From contig NZ_CANLNS010000010.1 in assembly GCF_947492715.1 (NCBI RefSeq), forward strand, positions 1-64,000: DNA of 64,000 nucleotides, read 5' to 3'. Within the stretch, counting starts at the first letter, position 1. Each line of letters begins with the position of its first letter. Made by a program: the position numbers and the translations under genes. The DNA comes from an uncultured Psychroserpens sp. GTDB lineage: Bacteria; Bacteroidota; Bacteroidia; Flavobacteriales; Flavobacteriaceae. Positions 33,206 through 42,159 of this stretch are shown piece after piece. A model generated the notes under the pieces. The model worked only from the letters and a program-made list of their open reading frames with translations. It was not told the origin of the DNA and ran no database searches.

Positions 33206-34227
33206 ATGAGTGCTTTATTAATCTTCTTTATCAACCTAGGGCCTTCGTATATAAAGCCTGTATAGATTTGTACCAAATCTGCTCCTGCCTCAATCTTATC
33301 GAGTGCATCTTGTGCAGAATGAATACCTCCTACTCCAATTATAGGAAATGCTTTTTGGCTTTTTTCAGATAAATACTTTATAACTTGCGTAGATTTTGCT
33401 TTAATAGGTTGCCCGCTTAATCCTCCGTTTCCAATTTCAGTAAGTCGTTCATTAGACGCTTTTAAACCCGATCTGTCTATAGACGTATTGCTCGTAATAA
33501 CCCCATCTAATTTGGTTTCATTTACAAGTGCTATGATTTCGTCTAGTTGATTATTATTTAAGTCTGGAGCAATTTTTAGTAAGATGGGTTTTTGTTTGTC
33601 AAATTTGACATTTGCTTTTTGCACTTCGGAAATAAGTTCTAGTAAGTAATCCTTGTCATTTAATTTGGCATGACTTCCAACATTTGGACAACTTACATTA
33701 AGAACAAAATAATCTACATAAGGATGTAACCCATTAAAACACTCTAAGTAATCCTCTGTATAATCTTCAGGTTTTGTATTTGTGTTTTTGCCAATATTTC
33801 CACCAATAATGAGCTTACCTTTATTCTTCTTTAATTGAGAGACAGCGGCCTCTAATCCTTCATTGTTAAAGCCCATTCTATTGATGATCCCTTGATCACC
33901 CTTTAACCGAAAGAGTCGTTTTTTAGGGTTGCCTACTTGACCTTTAGGCGTTACTGTTCCTATTTCAATAAAACCAAAACCAAAATTGGCGAGCTCGTTG
34001 TACAACACGGCATTTTTATCAAATCCGGCAGCAAGTCCTACAGGGTTTTTAAATTTCAAGCCAAATAATTCGCGCTCCAAACGTTTATCACTAACGACAT
34101 ACAAACTTCTAAAAATCGACGTCATGCCAGGGATTTTGGAAAAATTTCGAATTAATGAAAAGGTAAAATGGTGTACTTTTTCTGGATCAAAAGAAAATAA
34201 TAGTGGTCTTAGCAAAAGCTTATACAT
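33190..34227 (-). CDS. pyrD: Quinone-dependent dihydroorotate dehydrogenase (class 2)
   Basis: A 345-residue membrane-associated flavoenzyme that oxidises dihydroorotate to orotate in pyrimidine synthesis and passes electrons to quinone. The N-terminal helix ([23 protein letters not shown]) is the quinone-side extension of class 2. The catalytic Ser is in [13 protein letters not shown], and FMN-binding glycine motifs are at AAGFDKNA and GVGGI. The start at 34225-34227 matches the family; seven more codons upstream are open but overlap the leader. A TATTTTTG box lies 18 bases upstream. Confidence 0.95.
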   Translation of the reverse strand: MYKLLLRPLLFSFDPEKVHHFTFSLIRNFSKIPGMTSIFRSLYVVSDKRLERELFGLKFKNPVGLAAGFDKNAVLYNELANFGFGFIEIGTVTPKGQVGNPKKRLFRLKGDQGIINRMGFNNEGLEAAVSQLKKNKGKLIIGGNIGKNTNTKPEDYTEDYLECFNGLHPYVDYFVLNVSCPNVGSHAKLNDKDYLLELISEVQKANVKFDKQKPILLKIAPDLNNNQLDEIIALVNETKLDGVITSNTSIDRSGLKASNERLTEIGNGGLSGQPIKAKSTQVIKYLSEKSQKAFPIIGVGGIHSAQDALDKIEAGADLVQIYTGFIYEGPRLIKKINKALIKKAN

Positions 34228-34245
34228 AGGAAATCTTTTCTGGTG

Positions 34246-34253
34246 CAAAAATA
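34246..34253 (-). promoter_or_regulatory. Promoter -7 box (TATTTTTG) of pyrD
   Basis: Exact TAnnTTTG match on the minus strand, 18 bases before the chosen ATG; it supports that start over the one seven codons upstream. Confidence 0.5.
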
Positions 34254-34340
34254 CTACAGATTTTGAATATAATCGCTAACTTTCGCTTGATTAATTATGC
34301 ATCAGTATTTTAATCAACATTTAAACTTATTTTAAACTAT

Positions 34341-35582
34341 ATGATTACCAAAGAAGATATTACGAAACGTTTTATTAGTTACGTTACTGTAGATACCGAA
34401 TCTGATCCAAAAAGTGACACCACACCAAGTACTGCCAAACAATGGGATTTAGCTAATGCATTGGTTAAAGAACTCATTTCTATAGGAATGACAGATGTGA
34501 GTATAGACGACAATGCTTATATTATGGCAACTTTGCCAAGTAACGTTGAACACGAAGTACCAACCATAGGTTTTATTTCTCATTTTGATACATCTCCAGA
34601 TTTTACTGGTGCCAATGTTAAACCAAGAGTTATAGAAAACTATGATGGCAAAGATATTCTCCTTAATGAAGAAGCTAATATTGTACTCTCTCCAAGTTAT
34701 TTTGAAGATTTATTACTCTATGTTGGTCAGACTTTAATTGTGACTGATGGTACAACACTTTTAGGCGCTGATGATAAAGCTGGAATTACAGAAATTGTCT
34801 CGGCAATGGAATATTTAATTCAACATCCAGAAATTAAACATGGTGACATAAAGGTTGGGTTTACGCCAGACGAGGAAATAGGTCGTGGGGCTCATAAATT
34901 TGATGTTGAAAAGTTTGGGGCAGATTGGGCTTATACGATGGATGGTAGTGAAATTGGAGAATTGGAATATGAAAACTTCAATGCTGCTGGAGCAAAAGTA
35001 ACTGTTAAAGGTAAAATTGTACATCCTGGATACGCCAAAGGAAAAATGGTAAATTCTATGTATATAGCTACAGAATTTATTAACGCTCTGCCAAGAATGG
35101 AAACACCAGAACACACGGAAGGTTATCAAGGTTTTTTCCATTTATATAGTATTGAAGGTAAGGTTGAAGAAACCGTTTTACAGTACATTATTAGAGACCA
35201 TGACAAAGCGCATTTTGAAGCAAGAAAAGAAGTTATGGAAAAACTAACTTACGATATTAACACGCAATACGAGCGTGAGGTTGTTACTATAGATATTAAA
35301 GATCAATACTTTAATATGAAAGAAAAGGTAGAACCAGTAATGCATATTGTTGATATTGCTGAAGAAGCTATGAAACAACTACATATTGAACCATTAATTA
35401 AACCCATTAGAGGCGGAACAGATGGTTCTCAATTGAGTTATATGGGATTACCTTGCCCTAATATTTTTGCAGGCGGTCATAATTTCCATGGGCGTTATGA
35501 ATACGTTCCAGTAGAAAGTATGATTAAGGCAACCGAAGTCATATGCAAAATTGCAGAGTTAACTGCCGAAAAGGCGAGATAA
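34341..35582 (+). CDS. pepT: Peptidase T (tripeptide aminopeptidase)
   Basis: The 413-residue enzyme is a di-zinc M20B aminopeptidase that releases the N-terminal residue from tripeptides in the cytoplasm. Metal ligands are visible in [42 protein letters not shown] and [12 protein letters not shown]. Length matches the family. It is a stand-alone gene divergent from pyrD; the next gene starts 19 bases downstream. Confidence 0.95.
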   Translation: MITKEDITKRFISYVTVDTESDPKSDTTPSTAKQWDLANALVKELISIGMTDVSIDDNAYIMATLPSNVEHEVPTIGFISHFDTSPDFTGANVKPRVIENYDGKDILLNEEANIVLSPSYFEDLLLYVGQTLIVTDGTTLLGADDKAGITEIVSAMEYLIQHPEIKHGDIKVGFTPDEEIGRGAHKFDVEKFGADWAYTMDGSEIGELEYENFNAAGAKVTVKGKIVHPGYAKGKMVNSMYIATEFINALPRMETPEHTEGYQGFFHLYSIEGKVEETVLQYIIRDHDKAHFEARKEVMEKLTYDINTQYEREVVTIDIKDQYFNMKEKVEPVMHIVDIAEEAMKQLHIEPLIKPIRGGTDGSQLSYMGLPCPNIFAGGHNFHGRYEYVPVESMIKATEVICKIAELTAEKAR

Positions 35583-35601
35583 ATAATAATTTTATTTTGG
35601 T

Positions 35602-35970
35602 ATGAATTCGGAACAATTAGTAAACATCTGGTTTGAAAAATGGAATTCTGGTGATTTTATGAACCTACCAATTACAGATAGTTTTGAGCATACTAGCCCT
35701 TTTGGAATAGTAAAAGGGAAAAAGGCATATATTGATTTAATAAAGGAAAAGGAAAAGGAAAATGAAACTAAATTCTTGGGGTATTCTTTTGAATTGCAAG
35801 ACACTTTATATAAATTAGAAAGTGCCTGCGTACATTATACGGCAAGACAAGGACCTGATTTTTGTTTGGACGTTAGCGAATGGTATTATTTTAAGAATAA
35901 CCTTATAGATAAGGTCATTGCCTACTATCATATTGGAGACATTCGAGAAGAAAGATTATATAAAAGCTAA
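35602..35970 (+). CDS. NTF2-like (SnoaL-type) protein
   Basis: A 122-residue single-domain protein with an alpha+beta cone fold inferred from the pattern NIWFEKWNSGDFMNLPITDSFEHTSPFG and a closing KVIAYYHIGD. Members of this fold include isomerases and binding proteins; no substrate is evident. The following YdeI-like gene begins 5 bases after its stop, so the two are probably co-transcribed. Confidence 0.75.
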   Translation: MNSEQLVNIWFEKWNSGDFMNLPITDSFEHTSPFGIVKGKKAYIDLIKEKEKENETKFLGYSFELQDTLYKLESACVHYTARQGPDFCLDVSEWYYFKNNLIDKVIAYYHIGDIREERLYKS

Positions 35971-35975
35971 GCACT

Positions 35976-36575
35976 ATGAAAAAAATTCATTCGGTAGAAG
36001 AGTATATAGAAGAGAATCCGCACTTTGCAGAAGAACTTACGATACTTCGTAACATCATTAATGATACAGAGCTTGAAGAAACGGTTAAATGGAGCATGCC
36101 CACTTATTGTCTTAGTGGAAAAAACGTTTTGGGTATTGGTGCCTTTAAAAATCATTTCTGCTTATGGTTTCACCAAGGGGTCTTTTTAAAAGACGAGCAT
36201 AACCTCCTTATCAATGCTCAAGAGAATAAAACCAAAGCGTTGCGACAAATGCGATTTGATTCTAAAGCAGACATTAATAAAGCTGCCGTTTTAAACTATG
36301 TAAAAGAGTCTATTGAAAACCAACGTTTAGGAAAAGAAATAAAGCCAGTACGCAAAGCTAAAGACGTGATTATTCCTACGGAATTAGAGGTGGCATTTAA
36401 AGGAAATTCTCAATTGGACTCCAGTTTTAAAACCTTAACGCCAGGAAAACAGCGAGAATATTGCGAATACATAGCCGAAGCTAAAAGAGAGGCGACTAAA
36501 CAATCGCGATTAGAAAAAATAACACCAATGATTATTCAAGGTGTTGGGCTCAATGACAAGTATAAAAACTGCTAA
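35976..36575 (+). CDS. YdeI/OmdA-like protein with DUF1801 domain
   Basis: A 199-residue protein in two parts. Residues 1-115 are DUF1801-like (ETVKWSMPTYCLSGKNVLGIGAFKNHFCLWF). Residues about 130-185 are an OmdA-type segment rich in helices with LTPGKQREYCEYIAEAKREATKQSRLEK. B. subtilis YdeI has been tied to antimicrobial peptide resistance, but the mechanism is unknown and I do not assert it here. A strong terminator follows directly. Confidence 0.8.
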   Translation: MKKIHSVEEYIEENPHFAEELTILRNIINDTELEETVKWSMPTYCLSGKNVLGIGAFKNHFCLWFHQGVFLKDEHNLLINAQENKTKALRQMRFDSKADINKAAVLNYVKESIENQRLGKEIKPVRKAKDVIIPTELEVAFKGNSQLDSSFKTLTPGKQREYCEYIAEAKREATKQSRLEKITPMIIQGVGLNDKYKNC

Positions 36576-36583
36576 GAATAAAT

Positions 36584-36618
36584 AAAAAAACTCCGAAAGT
36601 AACTTTCGGAGTTTTTTT
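36584..36618. terminator. Bidirectional terminator between YdeI-like gene and yajC
   Basis: Stem ACTCCGAAAG / CTTTCGGAGT with a 3-base loop, and A- and T-runs of seven on the two sides. Confidence 0.9.
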
Positions 36619-36637
36619 ATTGTTGTAATAGTATATT

Positions 36638-36928
36638 CTATTTTGTGGTTGCTGGAGCGTTTAGTTTTCTACTAATTTCCATTGAAATTGCAGAACGTTC
36701 AAACTTAATTTTACCAGCCAATGTTTCGATAACACAGCTATTGTCCTTATCGTTAAGGTCAACTACTTTACCATGCATACCGCTTTTTGTTACAACCTTA
36801 TCACCTCTTTTTAATCCTGCAGCAAACGCTTTTTCTTGTTTTGCTCGTTTCATTTGCGGTGCAATCATAAAAAAGTACACCACAGCAAACATTAAAATAA
36901 AAGGTAAAAAATCTCCAATTGATCCCAT
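36638..36928 (-). CDS. yajC: Preprotein translocase subunit YajC
   Basis: A 96-residue inner-membrane protein with one N-terminal helix (FLPFILMFAVVYFFMIAPQMKR) and a short cytoplasmic domain containing GLKRGDKVVTKSGMHGKVVDL. YajC assists the SecDF-YajC complex in protein export. It follows the DUF1573 gene by 3 bases and is the last gene of the nusB run, as in many Bacteroidota. Confidence 0.95.
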   Translation of the reverse strand: MGSIGDFLPFILMFAVVYFFMIAPQMKRAKQEKAFAAGLKRGDKVVTKSGMHGKVVDLNDKDNSCVIETLAGKIKFERSAISMEISRKLNAPATTK

Positions 36929-36931
36929 AAA

Positions 36932-37432
36932 TTATTTCCCTACAGGTTTAATTGATGCAGAACCAGCTTTTTTAGATGCTGCGTTTGGATCTGGTTGAAC
37001 AAAAGCCTTAATCTTAACTATTTCAGAACCCTTTTCAGTGTTTGTAGTTAATGTAATTGATTTTTGCACTTGGTTTGTTCCTTTTCCGTTAAACTTAACA
37101 GTAAATTCAGCAGATTCACCTGGTGCTAAAGGATCTCTGTTCCAATCTGATGGTACAGTACATCCACAAGTACTTTTGATATTACTTACAACTAAAGGTG
37201 TTTTACCTGTGTTAGTGTATTTAAATTTCGTTTCAACTGCAGTACCATTAACTATTGTACCAAAGTCATGTTCAGTTTCATCAAAAGAAATTACTGGATA
37301 ATCTTGAGAGCTTGCATCTCTTTCGGCAGCAGCAGCTACATTATCAGAATTAATCTTTGCTGTTGCATCTTCTTTACAAGATGTGAACGCTACTAAACAT
37401 AATGCGCTTAACGCTAAAATTGTTTTTTTCAT
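36932..37432 (-). CDS. DUF1573 lipoprotein
   Basis: A 166-residue exported protein. The signal MKKTILALSALCLVAFTSC ends in a lipobox, so it is probably a lipoprotein. The rest is an Ig-like DUF1573 domain with ISFDETEHDFGTIVNGTAV and the paired Cys motif KSTCGCTVPSDW. Function of the family is unknown; it occurs widely in Bacteroidota envelopes. A frame extension of 13 codons upstream lacks a signal-type start, so I chose the ATG at 37430-37432. It is between nusB and yajC. Confidence 0.88.
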   Translation of the reverse strand: MKKTILALSALCLVAFTSCKEDATAKINSDNVAAAAERDASSQDYPVISFDETEHDFGTIVNGTAVETKFKYTNTGKTPLVVSNIKSTCGCTVPSDWNRDPLAPGESAEFTVKFNGKGTNQVQKSITLTTNTEKGSEIVKIKAFVQPDPNAASKKAGSASIKPVGK

Positions 37433-37557
37433 TGCTATGATTTTTAAATTATTGTTGATTCGAGAAGCCAAATGTACTAATTATTTCATCTAATTAAAAT
37501 TTTTAGTGCATTTTCAAACAAAACATTAACAGTCTATTGCCTATAAAACCTAGAAAG

Positions 37558-38502
37558 TTAGAGTAGACCTCGCCCAACTTTGTTAAGTTTTCCTTCTAAT
37601 GTATACTCTTTAATAATTTTATCTAAAATTCCATTAATAAAGTTACTACTCTTTGGTGTTGAATATTCTTTAGCTATTTCCAAATACTCATTAATAGTTA
37701 CTTTTACAGGTATAGACGGGAACTTTTGAAATTCACAAATGGCCATTTGCATTAATACTGTATCTATTTGAGTGATACGCTCAGCATCCCAATTCTTCGT
37801 TTTTGTAGCGATTTCATCATTAAAACCAGACTGGTTTAAAGTCGTTTTCTTTAACAATTCTAGTCCAAAATCGCGATCTTCTAAATCCTTGAATAATTTA
37901 GGGGAAAAGAATTTTCCTTCTGAAGACCTCTTTACTTTCTTAAGTAACTTTAAAATCGCTGTGTTGACCACAGGGAGATCATCGAGCCAAGTAATACGTT
38001 TATCTTCAAAATAGTCATATAACTTGTCGTTTGGAGCAACTATTTCTGTAAACATGTCTATAATGAAATTCTTGTCCTCATTAAATGTAGACGTTTTGGT
38101 AGACATATAATCTTTATATAAATCACTATCTAAAATAGTTTTAAAGATGACATCTATATATTCAAAATCTAAATACCATGGATTTTCCTTTTGATTTTCA
38201 ATACGTTCATTTAAGATCTCATTGGCTCCTAAAATAGCCAACACTTCATTGTTAACAAATTTGGCATTAGGATTTTTCTCTTCGTGAGTAGCGAGTAACT
38301 TTTGTTGTGTTTTCTCTAATCGATCTTTCGATTTTTTATGAACTTCAATAAGTAATGATAGCTGAGCTAAAAACAGATCATACATGCTATCTAGACTTTT
38401 CAGAAGAAATTTTTCATTGGATTTGATGTTATCACTTTCGCTACCTTTTGAAGCGTAAAGTGTTTGCATAACTTTAATACGAATGTGTCGTCTATTTAAC
38501 AT
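37558..38502 (-). CDS. nusB: Transcription antitermination factor NusB (long form)
   Basis: A 314-residue protein, about twice the length of enterobacterial NusB, as is normal in Bacteroidota. The NusB fold proper is in the C-terminal half (ITQIDTVLMQMAICEFQKFPSIPVKVTINEYLEIAKEYS region, with YSTPKSSNFINGILDKI). The N-terminal RRHIRIKVMQTLYA is also typical. NusB binds boxA RNA with NusE to prevent early termination in rRNA operons. It leads the run nusB-DUF1573-yajC. Confidence 0.93.
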   Translation of the reverse strand: MLNRRHIRIKVMQTLYASKGSESDNIKSNEKFLLKSLDSMYDLFLAQLSLLIEVHKKSKDRLEKTQQKLLATHEEKNPNAKFVNNEVLAILGANEILNERIENQKENPWYLDFEYIDVIFKTILDSDLYKDYMSTKTSTFNEDKNFIIDMFTEIVAPNDKLYDYFEDKRITWLDDLPVVNTAILKLLKKVKRSSEGKFFSPKLFKDLEDRDFGLELLKKTTLNQSGFNDEIATKTKNWDAERITQIDTVLMQMAICEFQKFPSIPVKVTINEYLEIAKEYSTPKSSNFINGILDKIIKEYTLEGKLNKVGRGLL

Positions 38503-38525
38503 GGTTCCAAAGAGCTAAAAATTAA

Positions 38526-38555
38526 CAAAGCGAAAGAAATATATCTTTCGCTTTG
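38526..38555. terminator. Hairpin between leucine dehydrogenase and nusB
   Basis: A perfect 11-bp stem (CAAAGCGAAAG / CTTTCGCTTTG) with an 8-base AT loop. It is probably the terminator of the upstream dehydrogenase, though the T tract after it is weak (TTAATTTTTAG). It abuts the -7 box of nusB, so the nusB transcript would start inside it. Confidence 0.6.
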
Positions 38556-38563
38556 CAAAAATA
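38556..38563 (-). promoter_or_regulatory. Promoter -7 box (TATTTTTG) of nusB
   Basis: Exact TAnnTTTG match on the minus strand, 53 bases before the nusB ATG and directly against the hairpin. Confidence 0.5.
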
Positions 38564-38606
38564 CTATTATTTTAAATTTAGAGAAATATTTAAACAGGGA
38601 TTTAAA

Positions 38607-39710
38607 CTATTTTCTTTGTTCTTTTTTTCTTGTAGCTATACGTTCTTTCGCTATAGTTAATGCTGATACATTTGTTGTCACATTATTTTGTCTAGCACCT
38701 TCAAAAATTTCTAAAGTCGTATTATAGATATTTTCAGTTTTACGTATAATTTCTTGTTTTCCGTAGTTTTCTAACTCGGCATAAACATTAATGATTCCTC
38801 CTGCATTAATCAAAAAGTCTGGTGCATATAAAATTCCTCTTTCTTGGAGTAATATTCCATGTTTTGACTCATCTGCTAATTGATTATTGGCTGCTCCAGC
38901 GATAATATCGGCTTGTAATTTATTAATAGTACTATCATTAATTGTTGCTCCCAATGCACAAGGTGCATAAATATCCATAGCTTCACTATAAATATCATCT
39001 CCTCTGTAAATGGTAACATCATATTTTGAACGTACTTCTTCTAAACGTTCTTCATTAATATCTGCTATTGTTACTTTAGCGCCTTCATTTGTTAAATGTT
39101 CTACCAGAGACTCTCCTACGTGTCCTATACCTTGAACAAATACAGACTTATCTTCTAGAATTTCACTTCCATATTTAAATTTGGCCGCAGCTTTCATTCC
39201 CATAAAAACTCCATAGGCTGTAATTGGAGACGGGTTTCCTGCTCCTCCTTTACTTTCTGAAATCCCAGTAACATAAGGCGTTACTTCTCTTACTGTATCC
39301 ATATCGGCTGTAGTCATCCCTACATCCTCTGCTGTGATATATCGGCCACTTAATGAATGTACAAACTCACCAAATTTCTTCATTAATTCTGGTGTTTTTT
39401 GGGTCTTGGCATCACCAATAATAACCGCTTTTCCTCCACCTAGATTGAGTCCGGTTATTGCCGATTTAAATGTCATCCCTCTAGACAATCGCAATACATC
39501 ATTTAGGGCCTCCCACTCGTTATTATAAGCCCACATTCTTGTTCCTCCAAGTGCAGGTCCCAAAACTGTATTATGTATACCAATTATTGCTTTTAATCCA
39601 GTATCTTTGTCGTTGCAAAAAACAATTTGCTCGTGATTATCGAAAGATAATTGTCCAAAAACTGGATCTATTTTAGAAAGTTCCTTTGAACTTATAACGT
39701 CTGATGTCAT
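38607..39710 (-). CDS. Leu/Phe/Val (branched-chain) amino acid dehydrogenase
   Basis: A 367-residue NAD-dependent dehydrogenase that deaminates branched-chain amino acids to 2-oxo acids. The substrate-binding Lys lies in GLNLGGGKAVIIGD and the catalytic Lys/Asp region in AEDVGMTTADMDTV; the Rossmann motif is VQGIGHVGESLVEHL. The family includes leucine, valine and phenylalanine dehydrogenases, which sequence alone does not separate. It fits leucine breakdown together with HMG-CoA lyase at 28.7 kb. Confidence 0.93.
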   Translation of the reverse strand: MTSDVISSKELSKIDPVFGQLSFDNHEQIVFCNDKDTGLKAIIGIHNTVLGPALGGTRMWAYNNEWEALNDVLRLSRGMTFKSAITGLNLGGGKAVIIGDAKTQKTPELMKKFGEFVHSLSGRYITAEDVGMTTADMDTVREVTPYVTGISESKGGAGNPSPITAYGVFMGMKAAAKFKYGSEILEDKSVFVQGIGHVGESLVEHLTNEGAKVTIADINEERLEEVRSKYDVTIYRGDDIYSEAMDIYAPCALGATINDSTINKLQADIIAGAANNQLADESKHGILLQERGILYAPDFLINAGGIINVYAELENYGKQEIIRKTENIYNTTLEIFEGARQNNVTTNVSALTIAKERIATRKKEQRK

Positions 39711-39757
39711 TTGAATTGTAGATTAAATCTATTTTAAATTATACGTAAAATAGCGTG

Positions 39758-39765
39758 CAAAAATA
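39758..39765 (-). promoter_or_regulatory. Promoter -7 box (TATTTTTG) of leucine-type dehydrogenase
   Basis: Exact TAnnTTTG match on the minus strand, 47 bases before the ATG at 39710. Confidence 0.5.
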
Positions 39766-39841
39766 ACTCAATATTGGAGTATTAGCAAAAATTAAGACGT
39801 TAAAATGTCAAATTCCTAAAAATCAAGGGTCAAAATAAGAG

Positions 39842-41596
39842 ATGAAAGAACTCAAACATATTAATAAGTACTTCTATAAGTATCGTAGTAGACTCCTATT
39901 AGGTATATTAATTACTATTGGTGCAAAAATATTTGCGCTCTTTATCCCTCAACTTTTGGGTAAAGCCATTACTATTATTTCCAAAACTTCAAAAGGAGAA
40001 ATTAGCCAAGAGGCTTTCAAAGCAGAATTAACCCCTATTATTTTATATATCATTGGTGCAGCTGTTATAACTGGTTTGTTTACGTTTTTAATGCGCCAAA
40101 CAATTATTAATGTCTCGAGATATATTGAATACGATTTAAAAAACGAAGTATATCAACAGTATCAAAACTTGTCATTAAATTTTTATAAAGCCAACAGAAC
40201 TGGAGATTTAATGAATAGAATTAGTGAAGATGTTGGTAAGGTACGTATGTATTGTGGACCAGCGATTATGTATACTATAAATACAGTTACATTGTTTATA
40301 GTTGCCCTTATTTATATGCTTAGTGTAGCTCCAAAACTCACGCTATATACCGTTTTACCATTACCAATTTTGTCGTTTATTATATATAAACTCAGTAAAG
40401 TTATCAATAAGCGCAGTCGTATTGTTCAAGAATATTTATCACATTTATCTACATATACACAAGAATCATTTAGTGGTATTTCTGTAATTAAGTCTTACGG
40501 TCTCGAAAAAAGTAATTACGACGAATTTAATACACTTTCCGAAGAGAGTAAACGAAAGCAAATTGATTTAACTAAAGTTCAAGCTTTATTCTTTCCATCT
40601 ATGATTTTACTTATTGGTGTGAGTAACATTTTGGTGGCTTATGTTGGTGGTATGCAATATATAAATGGAGAAATTAAAGACATAGGTACTATAGCAGAAT
40701 TTCTTATCTATGTAAATATGCTTACCTGGCCTGTGGCAACTGTTGGTTGGGTAACCAATTTGGTGCAACAAGCAGAAGCCTCTCAAAAGCGTATTAATGA
40801 ATTTTTAAAGCAAGAGCCTGAAATAAAAAATAAAAACACAATGGCCTCTCATATTAAAGGAGATATTGTATTTAATAATGTGACGTATACATTTCCAGAC
40901 ACAAATATTAGGGCACTCGATAAGGTGAGTTTTACAATCAAAAAAGGTGAAACCCTCGCCATATTAGGAAAAACCGGTTCGGGAAAATCAACTATTCTTG
41001 ATTTGATTGGAAGGTTATATGATGTCCAAGAAGGATCAATCTCTATTGACGGTATAACCATAGATCAAATACACCTAAATAGTTTAAGAGATCATATAGG
41101 ATACGTCCCTCAGGATGCTTTTTTATTTTCAGACACCATTGAAAACAACATCAAATTTGGAAAAGAAAACGCTAGCAAAGAAGAAATGATTGCTGCGGCC
41201 AAACATGCTGATGTTCATAAAAATATTTTAAATTTCACCGAAGGCTATCAAACCAAGCTAGGTGAGCGTGGTATTACATTATCTGGTGGGCAAAAACAGC
41301 GTATCTCAATTGCAAGAGCAATTATTAAGGCTCCTGAAATTATGTTATTTGATGATTGTTTGTCGGCGGTTGATACAGAAACTGAAGAAAAAATTCTTAA
41401 TAGTCTTCGTAAAATATCTGAAGGTAAAACAACCATAATTGTGAGTCATCGCGTGTCTTCTGCTAAAGATGCAGATAAGATTATCGTTCTTGAAGATGGT
41501 AAAATTATTCAAAACGGAACTCATGAATCGTTAGTAAACACAGATGGTTACTACAAAGAGCTCTACTTAAAACAACTCAGCACAAAAGAATTATAA
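39842..41596 (+). CDS. ABC transporter, fused permease and ATPase (exporter type)
   Basis: The 584-residue half-transporter has six helices (to about residue 310) and a C-terminal ATPase. Walker A is LGKTGSGKST (about 375), the signature is LSGGQKQRISIARA (about 480), and Walker B is IMLFDDCLSAVD (about 500). The residue after the Walker B Asp is Asp rather than the usual catalytic Glu, as found in one half of some heterodimeric exporters. No partner half-transporter lies nearby. Substrate could be a lipid, peptide or drug. Confidence 0.92.
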   Translation: MKELKHINKYFYKYRSRLLLGILITIGAKIFALFIPQLLGKAITIISKTSKGEISQEAFKAELTPIILYIIGAAVITGLFTFLMRQTIINVSRYIEYDLKNEVYQQYQNLSLNFYKANRTGDLMNRISEDVGKVRMYCGPAIMYTINTVTLFIVALIYMLSVAPKLTLYTVLPLPILSFIIYKLSKVINKRSRIVQEYLSHLSTYTQESFSGISVIKSYGLEKSNYDEFNTLSEESKRKQIDLTKVQALFFPSMILLIGVSNILVAYVGGMQYINGEIKDIGTIAEFLIYVNMLTWPVATVGWVTNLVQQAEASQKRINEFLKQEPEIKNKNTMASHIKGDIVFNNVTYTFPDTNIRALDKVSFTIKKGETLAILGKTGSGKSTILDLIGRLYDVQEGSISIDGITIDQIHLNSLRDHIGYVPQDAFLFSDTIENNIKFGKENASKEEMIAAAKHADVHKNILNFTEGYQTKLGERGITLSGGQKQRISIARAIIKAPEIMLFDDCLSAVDTETEEKILNSLRKISEGKTTIIVSHRVSSAKDADKIIVLEDGKIIQNGTHESLVNTDGYYKELYLKQLSTKEL

Positions 41597-41667
41597 TTTT
41601 TGTTGTTTACTAATCTTTTTTTTTAGATTTTTGATGCACAATCAAACAAAAAAATAAAAAATTAGCT

Positions 41668-42072
41668 ATGAGTGATCACGGAATGATGGAAAAAGAGGAA
41701 ATTTTTTCAAAAGTATTACGAGCAGGAAGAAGAACCTACTTTTTTGATGTTAGAGCAACTAAAGCTGGAGATTATTACCTTACCATCACAGAAAGTAAAA
41801 AATTTACTAACGATGACGGGTCGTTTCACTACAAAAAACACAAAATCTATCTGTACAAAGAAGACTTTTCTGAGTTTAATGAGATTTTGAGAGAAATGAC
41901 CGATTACATAATCGCTGAGAAGGGAGACGAAGTGATTAGTGAACGCCATCAAAAAGATTTTAAAAAAGAAGACTATTCGTCATCTAACAATGATGCAATA
42001 GAAAGTAATGAGTCTTCAACAGATTCGGATTCTGCCGAAAAGTTTACAGACATCAATTTTGAGGACATATAA
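41668..42072 (+). CDS. PUR-domain DNA/RNA-binding protein (DUF3276)
   Basis: A 134-residue protein with a single PUR repeat (MEKEEIFSKVLRAGRRTYFFDVRATKAGDYYLTITESKK, continuing to about residue 90), then an acidic Ser/Asp/Glu-rich tail (SSNNDAIESNESSTDSDSAE). Bacterial PUR proteins bind single-stranded DNA or RNA, but the cellular role in Bacteroidota is not established. It lies alone between the ABC exporter and a strong terminator. Confidence 0.88.
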   Translation: MSDHGMMEKEEIFSKVLRAGRRTYFFDVRATKAGDYYLTITESKKFTNDDGSFHYKKHKIYLYKEDFSEFNEILREMTDYIIAEKGDEVISERHQKDFKKEDYSSSNNDAIESNESSTDSDSAEKFTDINFEDI

Positions 42073-42096
42073 GAGCCTCTTTTGTTAAATTATACT

Positions 42097-42127
42097 AAAC
42101 CACTACTTTATCAGTAGTGGTTTTTTT
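42097..42127 (+). terminator. Terminator after PUR-domain gene
   Basis: Stem AAACCACTACT / AGTAGTGGTTT with a short loop, followed by seven T. Confidence 0.9.
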
Positions 42128-42159
42128 ATTTTTATGGTCTATCTAATCAACACCTAAAT

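Noticed and set aside
39719-39731. Palindrome TAGATTAAATCTA upstream of the leucine-type dehydrogenase
   Set aside because: The core resembles the iron-locus operator, but the flanks (TTATT and AAATAA) are missing and the gene is not iron-related.
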